This document shows positions 25,716-35,249 of a stretch of 64,000 nucleotides of DNA, piece by piece. Under the pieces are notes generated by a model. The model had not been told where the DNA came from, did no database searches, and was given only the letters and a program-made list of their open reading frames with translations. The stretch is taken from NCBI RefSeq assembly GCF_023008165.1, contig NZ_JAKQZA010000001.1, positions 310,001 to 374,000 on the forward strand, read 5' to 3'. Source of the DNA: Kordiimonas laminariae (GTDB lineage Bacteria > Pseudomonadota > Alphaproteobacteria > Sphingomonadales > Kordiimonadaceae). Made by a program: the position numbers and the translations under genes. Numbering within the stretch: the stretch's first letter is position 1; the number at the start of each line of letters is the position of its first letter.

Positions 25716-27899
25716 TTAGGCGAAATCCACACCATGCTCCGCAAGCGGAAGCTTGGTATAGGTTTCCCCTGTGAGATTAGTAAGTGCGTTTACAAATGCT
25801 GGGCCAATTGGCGGCACACCCGGTTCACCAATACCCGTCGGTGTTGGCACACTGCTTTTCACAATATGCACCTCAACCTCTGGCATCTGGGAAATACGCA
25901 TTGGTTCATAACTTGGGAAGTTGTCCTGCTCCACAAGCCCTTCATCAAGCGTAATCTGCAACTGCATTACGGCACTTAGACCATAAACAACACTGCTCTG
26001 CACCTGTGCTTCAATCACATCCGGATTCACGGCGAGGCCACAATCCACGGCACTGGTGACATGATCAATACTGATGTAACCATCACTATCTCGGCTGATT
26101 TCAACCACATGACCAACGACAGTACCGAAGCTTTCGTGCACAGCAACACCGCGTGCTTTATTTTTCCCAAGCGGTTTACCCCAGCGAGATTTTGCCTTGA
26201 GTTCCGCCAATACATCACTATGGCGCTTATGGCCTTTCAGCAGCTTGATACGATAATCAAGCGCATCAACACCCGCCTTCTTTGCGCAGGCATCAATCAT
26301 GGTTTCCATCACATACCCTGTATGCGTATGCCCTACAGAACGCCACCACAGACCTGGCACTTTGGATTCAATCGAATGCAGGCTCACATCAAGATTTGGT
26401 ATTGGATACGGCGTATCACCCACACCTTCTACTGATGTGGAATCAATACCATCTTTCACAAGCACTGGCTCAAACGGTGTACCCTTCAATATCGATTGGG
26501 TAACAATCGTATGCTCCCACGCTTCTGGCATACCGTCAGCACCCACAGATGCTGATACTTTATGCACAGCAACAGGCCGGTAACGACCACCACGAATATC
26601 GTCTTCACGAGACCATACCAGATGTACTGGTGTGCTATCTCCAAGGCGGTGTGCTATCTCTACCGCTTCGGCGATATAATCAGCGTTTGGTGTAGCGCGG
26701 CGACCAAAACTACCCCCAGCATAAACCGTATGGATTTCCACTTTCTCAAGCGGCAAACCGGTGATAGCGGCGGCAGTTGCCTGCTCAATTGTAGGGAACT
26801 GGGAGCCTGCCCAAATTTCACACATGCCATCATGAATATGAGCAACTGCATTCAGTGCTTCCATCGGTGCGTGAGCAAGAAACGGGAACTGATATGTTGC
26901 TTCGATACGATCATTTGCTTCTGCAAGCTTTGTGGCTGCATTACCTTCCTGCCTTACCTTCGTGCCTTTTGTTTCAGCAACTTTCAAGTATGCATCCATG
27001 ATCTCAGGGGACGAGCGCAATTCAGCGCCAGATGTATTCCACTGGATATCCAGCATCTCACGGCCCTGCATGGCGGCCCATGTATCCTTGGCGAGAACCG
27101 CAACACCGCGAGAGGTTTCAATCACCTTCACCACACCCTGCACTTTCAGGGCTTCTGTTGCATCAAAACTCTTGAGCGTACCACCAAAATACGGGCTGCG
27201 GGCAATCACTGCTTTCAGCATACCCGGCAGCTTCACATCTTGCGCAAAAATGGCAGAACCATCAGTTTTTGCATCACTATCTTGGCGAGCGATATGCTTG
27301 CCGAACAGTTTGAAACTTTTGCTGTCTTTCAATGGTAGTTGCTCTGGAACTTTTACACCCGCAGCGTCTGTCGTGAGATCACCAAAGCTGATACTTTTTC
27401 CAGAAGGCTTATGCTTCACCATACTGTCTTCCGCGACAAGCTCAGCAGACGAAGCACCCAGCCGTTTAGAAGCAGCTTCAAGGAAGGCATAGCGGGCTGC
27501 CGCACCCGCTTGCCGCAACTGCATGTATGAGTTTGCCATAGCGGAACTGCCGCCTGTGCCTTGCGCGCCCCAGAATATATTCTGGTAACGTTTCACATCA
27601 GCAGGTGCCCAGCGCACCATTACATTATTCCAGTCAGCGCCCAGTTCTTCAGCAACAATCGTAGCAAGGCCGGTGGTCGTGCCCTGCCCCATTTCAAAAT
27701 GTTTGGCGATAACCGTAATTGTACCGTCGGCGGCCACTTCAAGGAAATCTGCTGCATAAGGGCTCGCTGCTTTTGCCGCACCTGATACTATGCTTGGTGC
27801 AAGGCTAACCGTTAATACGCCTGCGGCGGCTGAAAGTATAAACTGCCTTCGGGTTGGCTGCGGCTGCGCACTATTTTTAGGAGCAAATAGATTTTTCAT
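25716..27899 (-). CDS. Molybdenum hydroxylase large subunit (IorB-like)
   Basis: Molybdopterin-cytosine-dinucleotide-binding subunit of a xanthine-oxidase-family enzyme, 727 aa, closest in layout to isoquinoline 1-oxidoreductase IorB and related aldehyde/heterocycle oxidoreductases. A Tat-type leader TRRQFILSAAAGVLTVSLAP (about 16-35) predicts export of the folded enzyme. Substrate and cofactor regions include GQGTTTGLATIVAEELGADW (about 71-90), GGSFGRRATPN (near 400) and the catalytic Glu in GIGEPGVPPIGPAF near the C-terminus. It starts three bases after the 2Fe-2S subunit stop and shares its transcript. Substrate unknown. Confidence 0.85.
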   Translation of the reverse strand: MKNLFAPKNSAQPQPTRRQFILSAAAGVLTVSLAPSIVSGAAKAASPYAADFLEVAADGTITVIAKHFEMGQGTTTGLATIVAEELGADWNNVMVRWAPADVKRYQNIFWGAQGTGGSSAMANSYMQLRQAGAAARYAFLEAASKRLGASSAELVAEDSMVKHKPSGKSISFGDLTTDAAGVKVPEQLPLKDSKSFKLFGKHIARQDSDAKTDGSAIFAQDVKLPGMLKAVIARSPYFGGTLKSFDATEALKVQGVVKVIETSRGVAVLAKDTWAAMQGREMLDIQWNTSGAELRSSPEIMDAYLKVAETKGTKVRQEGNAATKLAEANDRIEATYQFPFLAHAPMEALNAVAHIHDGMCEIWAGSQFPTIEQATAAAITGLPLEKVEIHTVYAGGSFGRRATPNADYIAEAVEIAHRLGDSTPVHLVWSREDDIRGGRYRPVAVHKVSASVGADGMPEAWEHTIVTQSILKGTPFEPVLVKDGIDSTSVEGVGDTPYPIPNLDVSLHSIESKVPGLWWRSVGHTHTGYVMETMIDACAKKAGVDALDYRIKLLKGHKRHSDVLAELKAKSRWGKPLGKNKARGVAVHESFGTVVGHVVEISRDSDGYISIDHVTSAVDCGLAVNPDVIEAQVQSSVVYGLSAVMQLQITLDEGLVEQDNFPSYEPMRISQMPEVEVHIVKSSVPTPTGIGEPGVPPIGPAFVNALTNLTGETYTKLPLAEHGVDFA

Positions 27900-27902
27900 G
27901 AT

Positions 27903-28361
27903 TTATGCCTCCATCTTTTCTGCTGCTAAATGAACGGCCGCACGAATACGCTGGTATGTGCCGCAGCGACAGAGATTGCCGTTCAGCGCTTCATCAATAT
28001 CTTCGTCGGTTGGTTTGGGGTTCGAACGAATAAGTGCCGCCGCCGCCATTACCTGACCGGACTGGCAATAACCGCACTGAACCACATCAAGTTCACGCCA
28101 TGCGGCCTGAACATTTTTAAAGGCACTATCTTCCTGCCCTTCAATGGTGCTGATCTCAACACCTTCTGCATCCTCGAGACGGAATTGGCACGACCGCATT
28201 GGCTCACCGTCCACAAGGATTGTACAGGCTCCACAGGAAGCAACACCGCACCCAAATTTTGTCCCTGTTAAATTCAGATGATCACGGATAACCCAAAGAA
28301 GCGGGGTATCCGGCGCAGCGTCTACTGAAACGCGCTGCCCGTTAAGTTTTATTGATGCCAT
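27903..28361 (-). CDS. (2Fe-2S)-binding subunit (IorA-like)
   Basis: Small iron-sulfur subunit of the same molybdenum hydroxylase, 152 aa from ATG 28361 (AGGTGA upstream; a GTG three codons earlier is possible). The plant-type cluster motif is CGVASCGACTILVDG (about 41-55), and the helical second cluster motif is CGYCQSGQ (near 100) plus CRCGTYQRI (near 137). It carries electrons from the molybdenum site to an acceptor, in this family often a membrane cytochrome c, which is not encoded here. Divergent from the LysR gene, its likely regulator. Confidence 0.88.
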   Translation of the reverse strand: MASIKLNGQRVSVDAAPDTPLLWVIRDHLNLTGTKFGCGVASCGACTILVDGEPMRSCQFRLEDAEGVEISTIEGQEDSAFKNVQAAWRELDVVQCGYCQSGQVMAAAALIRSNPKPTDEDIDEALNGNLCRCGTYQRIRAAVHLAAEKMEA

Positions 28362-28487
28362 GACATTCACCTAGCCGAGGGGTTGGACCTGAGGACTAGA
28401 GTATGGGTATTGACCATTGTTTTATTAATATTAAATATATAGAAACACTGTTTAGCTGTACTTAATAATAAATCGGAAATCAGCCTT

Positions 28488-29408
28488 ATGCAAAAACAAT
28501 GGCTTTCAAGCGTACCTATCTTTCTTGCAGTCGCTAAGCATGAAAGCTTCAGTAAAGCAGGTATTGAGCTTGAAATGAGCACTTCCGCCATCAGTCAGGC
28601 AATCCGCCAAATGGAGGATAGATTAGGCCTGCCATTGTTTTACCGTACAACACGAAGCGTAGCTCTTACAGAAGCAGGGCAAGCTCTACATAGAAGGCTT
28701 GCACCCGCAAACACTGAGATAGAACAGGCTTTTGATGAAGTACGTGCTTTTTCAGAAGCTCCCAGAGGCACGCTCAGGCTAAATATCCCAACAATGGCGG
28801 TTAGAAATATTATCGAACCTGTTGTGGTTCCCTTTCTTCAAACCTATCCCGATGTGGCATTGGATATCGGTGTGGAAAACCGCAACGTAGATATTATTGC
28901 CGAAGGATATGATGCAGGCATCAGATTGGGGGAGAGCGTTGAACCAGATATGGTTTCCGTATCATTATACGGCACCATTAATTCTGTTATTCTTGGCGCA
29001 CCAGATTATCTGCGTAAACGCGGCATGCCCAAAACTATTGAGGATTTGCAAAAACACAATTGCATCCAGTTTCGCCACGGGCCAAATGGCCCGATATACC
29101 GCTGGCATATGACGGTGGAAGGTGAAGAAGTTCAAATCGATACCGCAGGTAACTTGATCGTTGCAGATGCTGCCATCGCCCTAGATGCTGCCAGTAAGGG
29201 GCTTGGGCTCTGTTACTATTTTGATTTTCTTGCCACTCCCTATCTGGAAAGCGGCAAGCTTGTTTCTGTTATGAATGACTTCAAAGTACCAGAAGAAGGC
29301 CCGTGCATCTATTTTCCACGCCGTGCACAGCAGAGCCAGAAATTACGTGTATTCATCGATTTCTTGAAGAAAAACAGCCAGCTTCTGCGCCGTGCCCGCT
29401 TCGCCTAA
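28488..29408 (+). CDS. LysR-family transcriptional regulator
   Basis: LysR-type regulator, 306 aa: N-terminal winged HTH (about residues 5-63, KAGIELEMSTSAISQAIRQM) and a two-lobed periplasmic-binding-like effector domain (about 90-300). The divergent position 126 bases from the iron-sulfur subunit start makes control of the molybdenum hydroxylase pair likely. The effector is unknown. It resembles the CrgA/DsdC-like subgroup by the LRLNIPTMAVRNIIEPVVVPFL segment. Confidence 0.88.
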   Translation: MQKQWLSSVPIFLAVAKHESFSKAGIELEMSTSAISQAIRQMEDRLGLPLFYRTTRSVALTEAGQALHRRLAPANTEIEQAFDEVRAFSEAPRGTLRLNIPTMAVRNIIEPVVVPFLQTYPDVALDIGVENRNVDIIAEGYDAGIRLGESVEPDMVSVSLYGTINSVILGAPDYLRKRGMPKTIEDLQKHNCIQFRHGPNGPIYRWHMTVEGEEVQIDTAGNLIVADAAIALDAASKGLGLCYYFDFLATPYLESGKLVSVMNDFKVPEEGPCIYFPRRAQQSQKLRVFIDFLKKNSQLLRRARFA

Positions 29409-29590
29409 TATTTACGAACCTGATCTTCATCAAGCTTTTGTAACGCATATCATAACTACTGACATTTTTTGTCAGCACCTATAGTTCATAAACCAATGTA
29501 GCAGAGAGGCTACAGATACAAAAAGCTGTGATGAACTGACAGTCTATAAACATCTGCCTCCTAATGTAAACTCATCTAATTGGATATGAT

Positions 29591-29995
29591 ATGACGAAAA
29601 CAAATATTGGCCGCGGTATTTTAACGCTTATCGCTCTTTTCTTTCTTGGCAACGGGTTAATGGTTATGTTTGTTCCAAGCCTCGTACTTGATCATATGCT
29701 GCTTGGTTCTTTAAAATCAGTAAGTGAAATTTCAAGTGCCAGAGCCTTTGTCGGCGGCATGACAATAGCTATCTGGTCAAGCGTGTTATTAGGCGCCATC
29801 AAAGCCGATCGCCGCTATATCCATGTTGGTTTCTTTAGTCTGATCGCCGTTATTGTTGCACGATTAACTGGATATATACTGGATGGTTCTTTTCCTGAAC
29901 TTCTCCAAATAACCGCCCCAACGGTATTCTTCCTTACTCTCCTGACCCTTGCCTACAAACTTATGACAGCTGAGGATCTTGAAAAACACATATAG
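29591..29995 (+). CDS. Four-TM protein, DUF4345-like
   Basis: Small inner-membrane protein, 134 aa, with four predicted helices (about 9-28, 51-70, 77-97, 105-124). The spacing and the ARAFVGGMTIAIW segment resemble DUF4345, a four-helix family of unknown function; this rests on memory of the family. No operon partner is clear: the serine hydrolase gene begins 120 bases downstream on the same strand. Confidence 0.6.
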   Translation: MTKTNIGRGILTLIALFFLGNGLMVMFVPSLVLDHMLLGSLKSVSEISSARAFVGGMTIAIWSSVLLGAIKADRRYIHVGFFSLIAVIVARLTGYILDGSFPELLQITAPTVFFLTLLTLAYKLMTAEDLEKHI

Positions 29996-30115
29996 CCTCT
30001 TGGCGCCCCATCCGCAGCCAGCAAACTACCGCTGGCAGAAGGGAGCTTGAGTGCGCCTCAACCTTGTTTCAATTTCCCTGTTACGACAGCAACTCAATAA
30101 AACAGGGATCACAAT

Positions 30116-31282
30116 ATGAAAAAATTCTGGCTCGTTGCCTTAACCGTTTTAGTGGGGACAAATATGTCCCTGCCTTCTTACTCAAGCGTCAAACACGATC
30201 AGCTAAAAACAACAATCATCAACTGGGCTGAAGAGCAAAAGTTTAATGGTGTATTTGTGGTGGGCATTGAAGGAGAGCCAGCGATTACTGTTACACGAGG
30301 CGTAGCAGATTTTTCGACAAAACGCCCTTTCACACAAGACACTGTTTTTCAAACTGGTTCCGTGGACAAATACCTTACGGCTATAGCTATACTCGCTATG
30401 CAGGATAAAGGCCTGCTTGATATTCATGCGTCTATCACTCGCTATTTGCCGGATTACAGATCAGACACAGGCGATAAGGTTACTCTTCATCATATGCTTA
30501 TAAACCGTTCTGGTTTGCCCAATGACTATATGCCGCCTGTAGGGAAAATTCCAGCAGCCCTGAAGGCCAACCCAGACGCTACGATGCAATCACTCGGCTT
30601 CATGGATATGAGCCCGGAAGAAGGTGTAAAAGCCTACGGCAGCGGTGATTTAAAATTCACACCGGGTGAACGCTTCGATTATTCAAACACCAACTGGATT
30701 CTCTTACAGAATATCCTGCGCACCGTCAGCGGCAAAAGCTACGGTGAAGTGTTACAAGAGTATGTTTACGGCCCCGCTGGGATGGAAAATAGCGGTACCT
30801 TTGAAATTGATCTGAACGGCGCGATACCAAAAACCGTTGATATCGCTATTGGTTATAACCCTCGCGGCAAACGGCACGATGGGGATTACCCTTTCCCTTC
30901 CTTTGTGGGGCACGGTAGCTATATGGCTGCGGCAGACAGCGTCAAATTAATGGATGCACTTTATAACGGTAAACTTCTGTCGCCCTCTACGCTTAAAGAA
31001 TTTAGTACCGTCTATAGCCCTGAGAAGCACTATGCCTATGGCGGCGGAGCTTATTCTGGAAGTGAAATGGATAATCAGTATCAGACAGAAAAACCGCTTT
31101 TCACCAAAATTGCGGAACGTTTTTCGCCGCAAAATGGCTCTAACGGGGCAACAAAAATCGCTTTCATTCATGCGATTGGCACACCTTATACAATAGCCGC
31201 CTTTTCAAACACGCCAACATATACGGGGAATGTCTACCGGTTTGCGGCAGAGGTTATTCTCACCCTACAAAACAAGAAATAA
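30116..31282 (+). CDS. Secreted serine hydrolase, beta-lactamase fold
   Basis: S12-type serine hydrolase, 388 aa, with a signal peptide (about 1-24). The catalytic S82-V-D-K85 lies in QTGSVDKYLTAIAI and the Y-S-N motif in FDYSNTNWILL (near 186). HHMLINRSGLPNDY matches the family segment after the first motif. A possible third motif is not clear at the C-terminus. Second of three such enzymes in the window. Substrate unknown; a peptidase or esterase role is as likely as lactam hydrolysis. It stands alone. Confidence 0.8.
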   Translation: MKKFWLVALTVLVGTNMSLPSYSSVKHDQLKTTIINWAEEQKFNGVFVVGIEGEPAITVTRGVADFSTKRPFTQDTVFQTGSVDKYLTAIAILAMQDKGLLDIHASITRYLPDYRSDTGDKVTLHHMLINRSGLPNDYMPPVGKIPAALKANPDATMQSLGFMDMSPEEGVKAYGSGDLKFTPGERFDYSNTNWILLQNILRTVSGKSYGEVLQEYVYGPAGMENSGTFEIDLNGAIPKTVDIAIGYNPRGKRHDGDYPFPSFVGHGSYMAAADSVKLMDALYNGKLLSPSTLKEFSTVYSPEKHYAYGGGAYSGSEMDNQYQTEKPLFTKIAERFSPQNGSNGATKIAFIHAIGTPYTIAAFSNTPTYTGNVYRFAAEVILTLQNKK

Positions 31283-31493
31283 ACTTGGCACGGTGCCTTA
31301 ACCTACCCTCGTTAGAGCACCAGAATCGCATAAAGCAACGATCTATTTTTGCAAAATAAAACAACATTTTAGCGTTTCGCTAAGAGTGTTTTTCTACCTG
31401 TATTTTTTTATCCTTGTAAATCATATGGTTAACAAAAATTAACTTTGGCAAGCCTTATGCAATGTCTTCTCCATGAGATTTTGGAGAATTACA

Positions 31494-32099
31494 ATGATCC
31501 CTCGCAAGGCCTTCACGTTATTAACCGCTTCACTGGCTCTCCTCGCAATGCCAGTGCTTGCGGGCGTGAAGGCCGATTATTCTGTTTCTTCCCCCCTTGA
31601 ACCCAAAGTGATGAACGGAGAGAAAAGCTACACCTTTGATATCCGCAATAATCACACGTCGCCTATTGTTGTTAAACTCAGGATCAGGGAGCTAACCCAA
31701 CGCAAAATAAACAGCCCACGCGAACCTGTTGCGATTAAAATGAATAAGCGTTTGCTGCTTATTTTGCCGCGGGAAATGAAAACGGTAACTGTTTCACTGG
31801 ATAAATCCTGGGAAGGCGAAGACAGCCATAAATACCTGATCACGTCCTCTCTCGTAGGAGCAAAAGACAAGGATGGAAATAAGGTTAGGAACGCGCCTAC
31901 CAAGTCACTCGTAAGCTTTATGGTACGCCCATCCTTCAAGGATGAAGAATTCCTGTTCGCTGATATTGTTGGAGATCTACTTGAACCGCCTACCCAGCTT
32001 ACCTCCGCTGAAAGACGTCCAATATTCAGAAACCGCACTATCGCCTCAGAACCGCCAGAAGATTCTGACCTGATTTTCCCACCCGACCAGCGCCCGTAA
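31494..32099 (+). CDS. Lone periplasmic chaperone-like Ig-fold protein
   Basis: Secreted 201-aa protein; ATG 31494 has GGAGAA upstream and begins a signal peptide (about 1-23, LLAMPVLA-G). The mature N-terminus (SPLEPKVMNGEKSYTFDIRN, then KLRIRELTQRK and LLLILPREMKTVTVSL) has the strand pattern of a PapD-like pilus chaperone N-domain. No usher, pilin or second chaperone lies near, and the C-terminal Pro-rich tail is atypical. A DUF of the fimbrial-chaperone superfamily is the best guess; function unknown. Confidence 0.5.
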   Translation: MIPRKAFTLLTASLALLAMPVLAGVKADYSVSSPLEPKVMNGEKSYTFDIRNNHTSPIVVKLRIRELTQRKINSPREPVAIKMNKRLLLILPREMKTVTVSLDKSWEGEDSHKYLITSSLVGAKDKDGNKVRNAPTKSLVSFMVRPSFKDEEFLFADIVGDLLEPPTQLTSAERRPIFRNRTIASEPPEDSDLIFPPDQRP

Positions 32100-32102
32100 G
32101 CA

Positions 32103-33596
32103 TTATGCCAAGGCTTTCCTCACCTTCGGCATAATGCGCCTGCTGACGGGTATATATTCCCCGGTTTTTAAAAGCAGTTTCCCTGCCCCGTTTGCTTCTC
32201 GTTCAAGGGTTTCGGCATAATCTCCGTTCACGAGATAAGATCGGTGTACCTTCAAGAAGCTACCAGATAATTCATTTTCAAGTTCAGCAAGAGTATGGCT
32301 GCAAAGAATGGTTTTCCCGTTATTGCACTGAAGCTCTACGTAGTCCCGAGCCCCTTTGCAGTATGCAATATCGCTGGCACTTACCAGTTCCACTTTACCT
32401 TCATGGGATACCTTTATCCGGCGCGGATTAACCCGTTCATTTGCTTCATCCAGCATTTGCTGCAAGCGGTTAGCACGGGCTTGGTCTTCAGCCTGCTGCG
32501 CACGTTCAGCTTCAAGCTGCTTAATCTGCTGTGCAAACAGAAATATGAGAAGAGCTGCAACAAAATAATAGTAATAACGATCGAGAAAACCTGATGGCAC
32601 CAAATGCACGCTGATAGTAAAAATCAGGAAAGCCACACCATATTTCAGCCCAGCCTGATCACCACGCCTGTATGCGCTGAAGCTCACCACCGCACCGATG
32701 ATAGCCGCCGTCAGGAATACAGCAACAGATTTTGCATCAAACCCCGGAGCAACAAATGCGGGAATACAAAGCCCCAGCAAATAAACCAGCATCGACCGGG
32801 CTTGCCACTTAACCAAGAACCGCTGCACGACATGCATAAGAAGGCTGGCGGAAGCCGCAATGCCAAAAAACAGGATAGCCATCAGGCGAATATCATGAAA
32901 CGGCCAGCTGTACGGAAAAAGCCCCCTGCTGATCTCACTGGAAAGCTGCCCAAGTGCGAAAAATGCCATCAAAGGCACCCATATCTGGGTTTTCGGGGTT
33001 TCAGAGCGTAGCGCCAAGAGGCCAAAATAAAATACACCAATCACCAACACTCCAAACGGGATGATAGATCCCGAATAACTACGGAGAATAATATCCGTTG
33101 GCTGCACATATTCAGCCACGCCGATACGGTGAATTGGCTGTACCAGCTTGATATAGCCGTGATAGCCAGACATCTCTATCACCAGCGTGTTTTTACCTTC
33201 TCTCAGGATACTGCGCGGCAGGTAAAAAACCGTATCCATTGGGCCTGTTTCTTCTTCCCGAAGTGAATGCCCGGGCTTTCCGCTTGCACCCACACGCACG
33301 CCGTTCATATAAAAAACAGCGCTGGCTTTACCAGCAAAATAAAGCCCCAATGGCTGGTCTGATGATAAAAGAGAAAGCGGTATATCAATATCGGCCTGCA
33401 TCCAGAAATGCGTGCCTTGCGGGTCAACATCCCAGACATCTATCCGTTCACAGTCAGAGCTACTGAAATCTGGCCGTTCGGCGGTCTGGCAAACAATAAC
33501 CGATGATCTGTCGATACTGTAAAAGGACTGCGCCTTCAGCGGCACACACGCACAAGCAAGCAACAGAATAATATATGTAAATACGCGAATATTCAT
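32103..33596 (-). CDS. Membrane-bound LytTR-domain regulator
   Basis: Membrane-anchored transcription factor, 497 aa from ATG 33596. Order: signal-like helix, extracytoplasmic beta-rich domain (about 20-160), seven membrane helices (about 165-365, 7TMR-like), a short coiled coil (about 365-390) and a C-terminal LytTR DNA-binding domain (about 395-495; VSASDIAYCKGARDYVEL, FLKVHRSYLVN, LPVSRR-like YIPVSRR). It would bind direct repeats of the LytTR type. Divergent from the alpha/beta hydrolase gene at 33735, which it may control in response to an external cue. The sensed ligand is unknown. Confidence 0.82.
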   Translation of the reverse strand: MNIRVFTYIILLLACACVPLKAQSFYSIDRSSVIVCQTAERPDFSSSDCERIDVWDVDPQGTHFWMQADIDIPLSLLSSDQPLGLYFAGKASAVFYMNGVRVGASGKPGHSLREEETGPMDTVFYLPRSILREGKNTLVIEMSGYHGYIKLVQPIHRIGVAEYVQPTDIILRSYSGSIIPFGVLVIGVFYFGLLALRSETPKTQIWVPLMAFFALGQLSSEISRGLFPYSWPFHDIRLMAILFFGIAASASLLMHVVQRFLVKWQARSMLVYLLGLCIPAFVAPGFDAKSVAVFLTAAIIGAVVSFSAYRRGDQAGLKYGVAFLIFTISVHLVPSGFLDRYYYYFVAALLIFLFAQQIKQLEAERAQQAEDQARANRLQQMLDEANERVNPRRIKVSHEGKVELVSASDIAYCKGARDYVELQCNNGKTILCSHTLAELENELSGSFLKVHRSYLVNGDYAETLEREANGAGKLLLKTGEYIPVSRRIMPKVRKALA

Positions 33597-33734
33597 AAGA
33601 AATACGCTAGCACCAAGCCCCAAAAAAAACCATTACCATTCGCAGAAGATACCCAACCGCTCGCAGATAACAGCGTGAAATAACAAGCATATTACGCAAT
33701 CTCTATAGAGACACGACAACTAGCGAGGAAAACC

Positions 33735-35180
33735 ATGCGTCCATATAAATCAATAATACTAAGCCTATCCACCATGCTCCTCACGAGCACCGCGTTGGCA
33801 CAATATGACAGTGAAAAAGCAATCACCTTCGAAACCCGTGGCGGCGAAAGTTACGCAGCCTTTGAAGGTGAAATAAAAGTTCCTGAAAACAGGGCTAACA
33901 AAAACAGTAAAATGATCCCGGTGCGCTATGTGCGCTTCCCGGCAACGGGTGAGAAAAAAGGCCCACCTATCTTCTATCTTTCTGGAGGCCCTGGTGGCTC
34001 AGGCATCCAAACTGCAAAACACCGCCGCACAGCCATGTTTATGGCGCTTAGGGAATACGGTGATGTTATCGCCGTTGATCAGCGTGGTACAGGTGCCTCC
34101 AGAATTTATGATCAGTGCCGCTCAAACCAGATAGTGCCTGCCGCAAAGAAAACAAGCGATGAGGAATATCTCGGCTATTATCGCCGCGGCTTTATGGAAT
34201 GTCTTGCCCGCTGGAAGGCCGAAGGCATTGATGTTGAAGGTTACACCACCACAGAAAATTCCCGCGATCTGGATGATCTCAGAAAGCACTTCGGCGCAGA
34301 TAAAATGGTACTGTGGGGTATTTCTTACGGCAGCCATCTGGCTATGGCTACTATCAAGGAATTTGATGAACATATTGACCGTGTGATTATCGCGAGCGCA
34401 GAAGGCATGAACCAAACGGTAAAAATGCCAGCCCGGACAGATGATTATTTTAACCGTGTGCAGGAAGCTGTGAATACCCAGCCAGCAGCCAAGGCCATGT
34501 ACGGCGATATCAAAAGCATGATCACCCGCGTACATGCGAAACTGGATAAGGAACCAGTGCTTCTAAAACTTCCGCAGCGGGATGGCAGCACCAAGGATTA
34601 CATGTTCCACCGCAGGGATATGCAGCATCTGGCTTCAGGCATGGTTTCGGACCCCATTCACACCCGCGCCCTGCTCGCTATGTATAATGCGCTGGATAAC
34701 GGTGTTACCGAACCGATTGCAAGCTTGATGGCCCGTTTCATAACCCCTGAAGATCCAGTAACCTATGATGTGATGTCATCGCTTATGGATATCGCATCTG
34801 GCATGACGGCAGACCGTAAAGCAGCCATTGCCGAGGAAGCACAAACATCGCTTCTGAAGGATTATCTGAATTTCAGTTATCACCTGGATGGCCTTGCGCC
34901 AGAACTGGATCTTGGCGATGGTTTCCGAGCGAAACCAGCGAGCGATATCCCCCTTCTTCTGCTTTCAGGTACCCTTGATGGTCGCACCTATATTGAAAGC
35001 CAGCTTGAAGCTACAGAAGAGATGAAAAACCGTACGGCGGTAACGGTGGTGAACGCGGGGCATAATCTCTTTATGCTCTCCCCAAAAGTGCAGGAAACCA
35101 TCAACCTGTTTATGGAAGACAAACCGGTAATAGATACCACGATTGCGGTTGATTTGCCTGATATGTCAAAGACACGCTAA
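33735..35180 (+). CDS. Secreted alpha/beta hydrolase, S33 peptidase-like
   Basis: Alpha/beta hydrolase like proline iminopeptidase/tripeptidyl aminopeptidase (S33), 481 aa with a signal peptide (about 1-22, TSTALA-Q). The oxyanion segment YLSGGPGGSG is at 81-90, AVDQRGTGAS at 113-122, the nucleophile elbow G195-I-S197-Y-G199, and the late Asp/His in SGTLDGRTY and NAGHNLF. The two C-terminal TAP-like elements fit exported aminopeptidases that trim short Pro-containing peptides, but ester substrates are possible. Divergent from the LytTR regulator; terminator follows. Confidence 0.82.
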   Translation: MRPYKSIILSLSTMLLTSTALAQYDSEKAITFETRGGESYAAFEGEIKVPENRANKNSKMIPVRYVRFPATGEKKGPPIFYLSGGPGGSGIQTAKHRRTAMFMALREYGDVIAVDQRGTGASRIYDQCRSNQIVPAAKKTSDEEYLGYYRRGFMECLARWKAEGIDVEGYTTTENSRDLDDLRKHFGADKMVLWGISYGSHLAMATIKEFDEHIDRVIIASAEGMNQTVKMPARTDDYFNRVQEAVNTQPAAKAMYGDIKSMITRVHAKLDKEPVLLKLPQRDGSTKDYMFHRRDMQHLASGMVSDPIHTRALLAMYNALDNGVTEPIASLMARFITPEDPVTYDVMSSLMDIASGMTADRKAAIAEEAQTSLLKDYLNFSYHLDGLAPELDLGDGFRAKPASDIPLLLLSGTLDGRTYIESQLEATEEMKNRTAVTVVNAGHNLFMLSPKVQETINLFMEDKPVIDTTIAVDLPDMSKTR

Positions 35181-35195
35181 GCCCCATAAAACACA

Positions 35196-35221
35196 AAGGG
35201 AAAGATCACCATCTTTCCCTT
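35196..35221. terminator. Terminator between convergent genes
   Basis: A perfect 11-bp stem AAGGGAAAGAT / ATCTTTCCCTT with a 4-base loop lies between the S33-like hydrolase and the first duplicated gene. T-rich sequence follows on both strands but without a long run. Confidence 0.65.
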
Positions 35222-35249
35222 CACACACCAGATTATCTAATCATCTCAA

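Noticed and set aside
26562-27338. 258-codon plus-strand frame opposite the molybdenum hydroxylase gene
   Set aside because: Antisense shadow; sequence is Cys/His-rich without motif and the minus-strand gene is certain.
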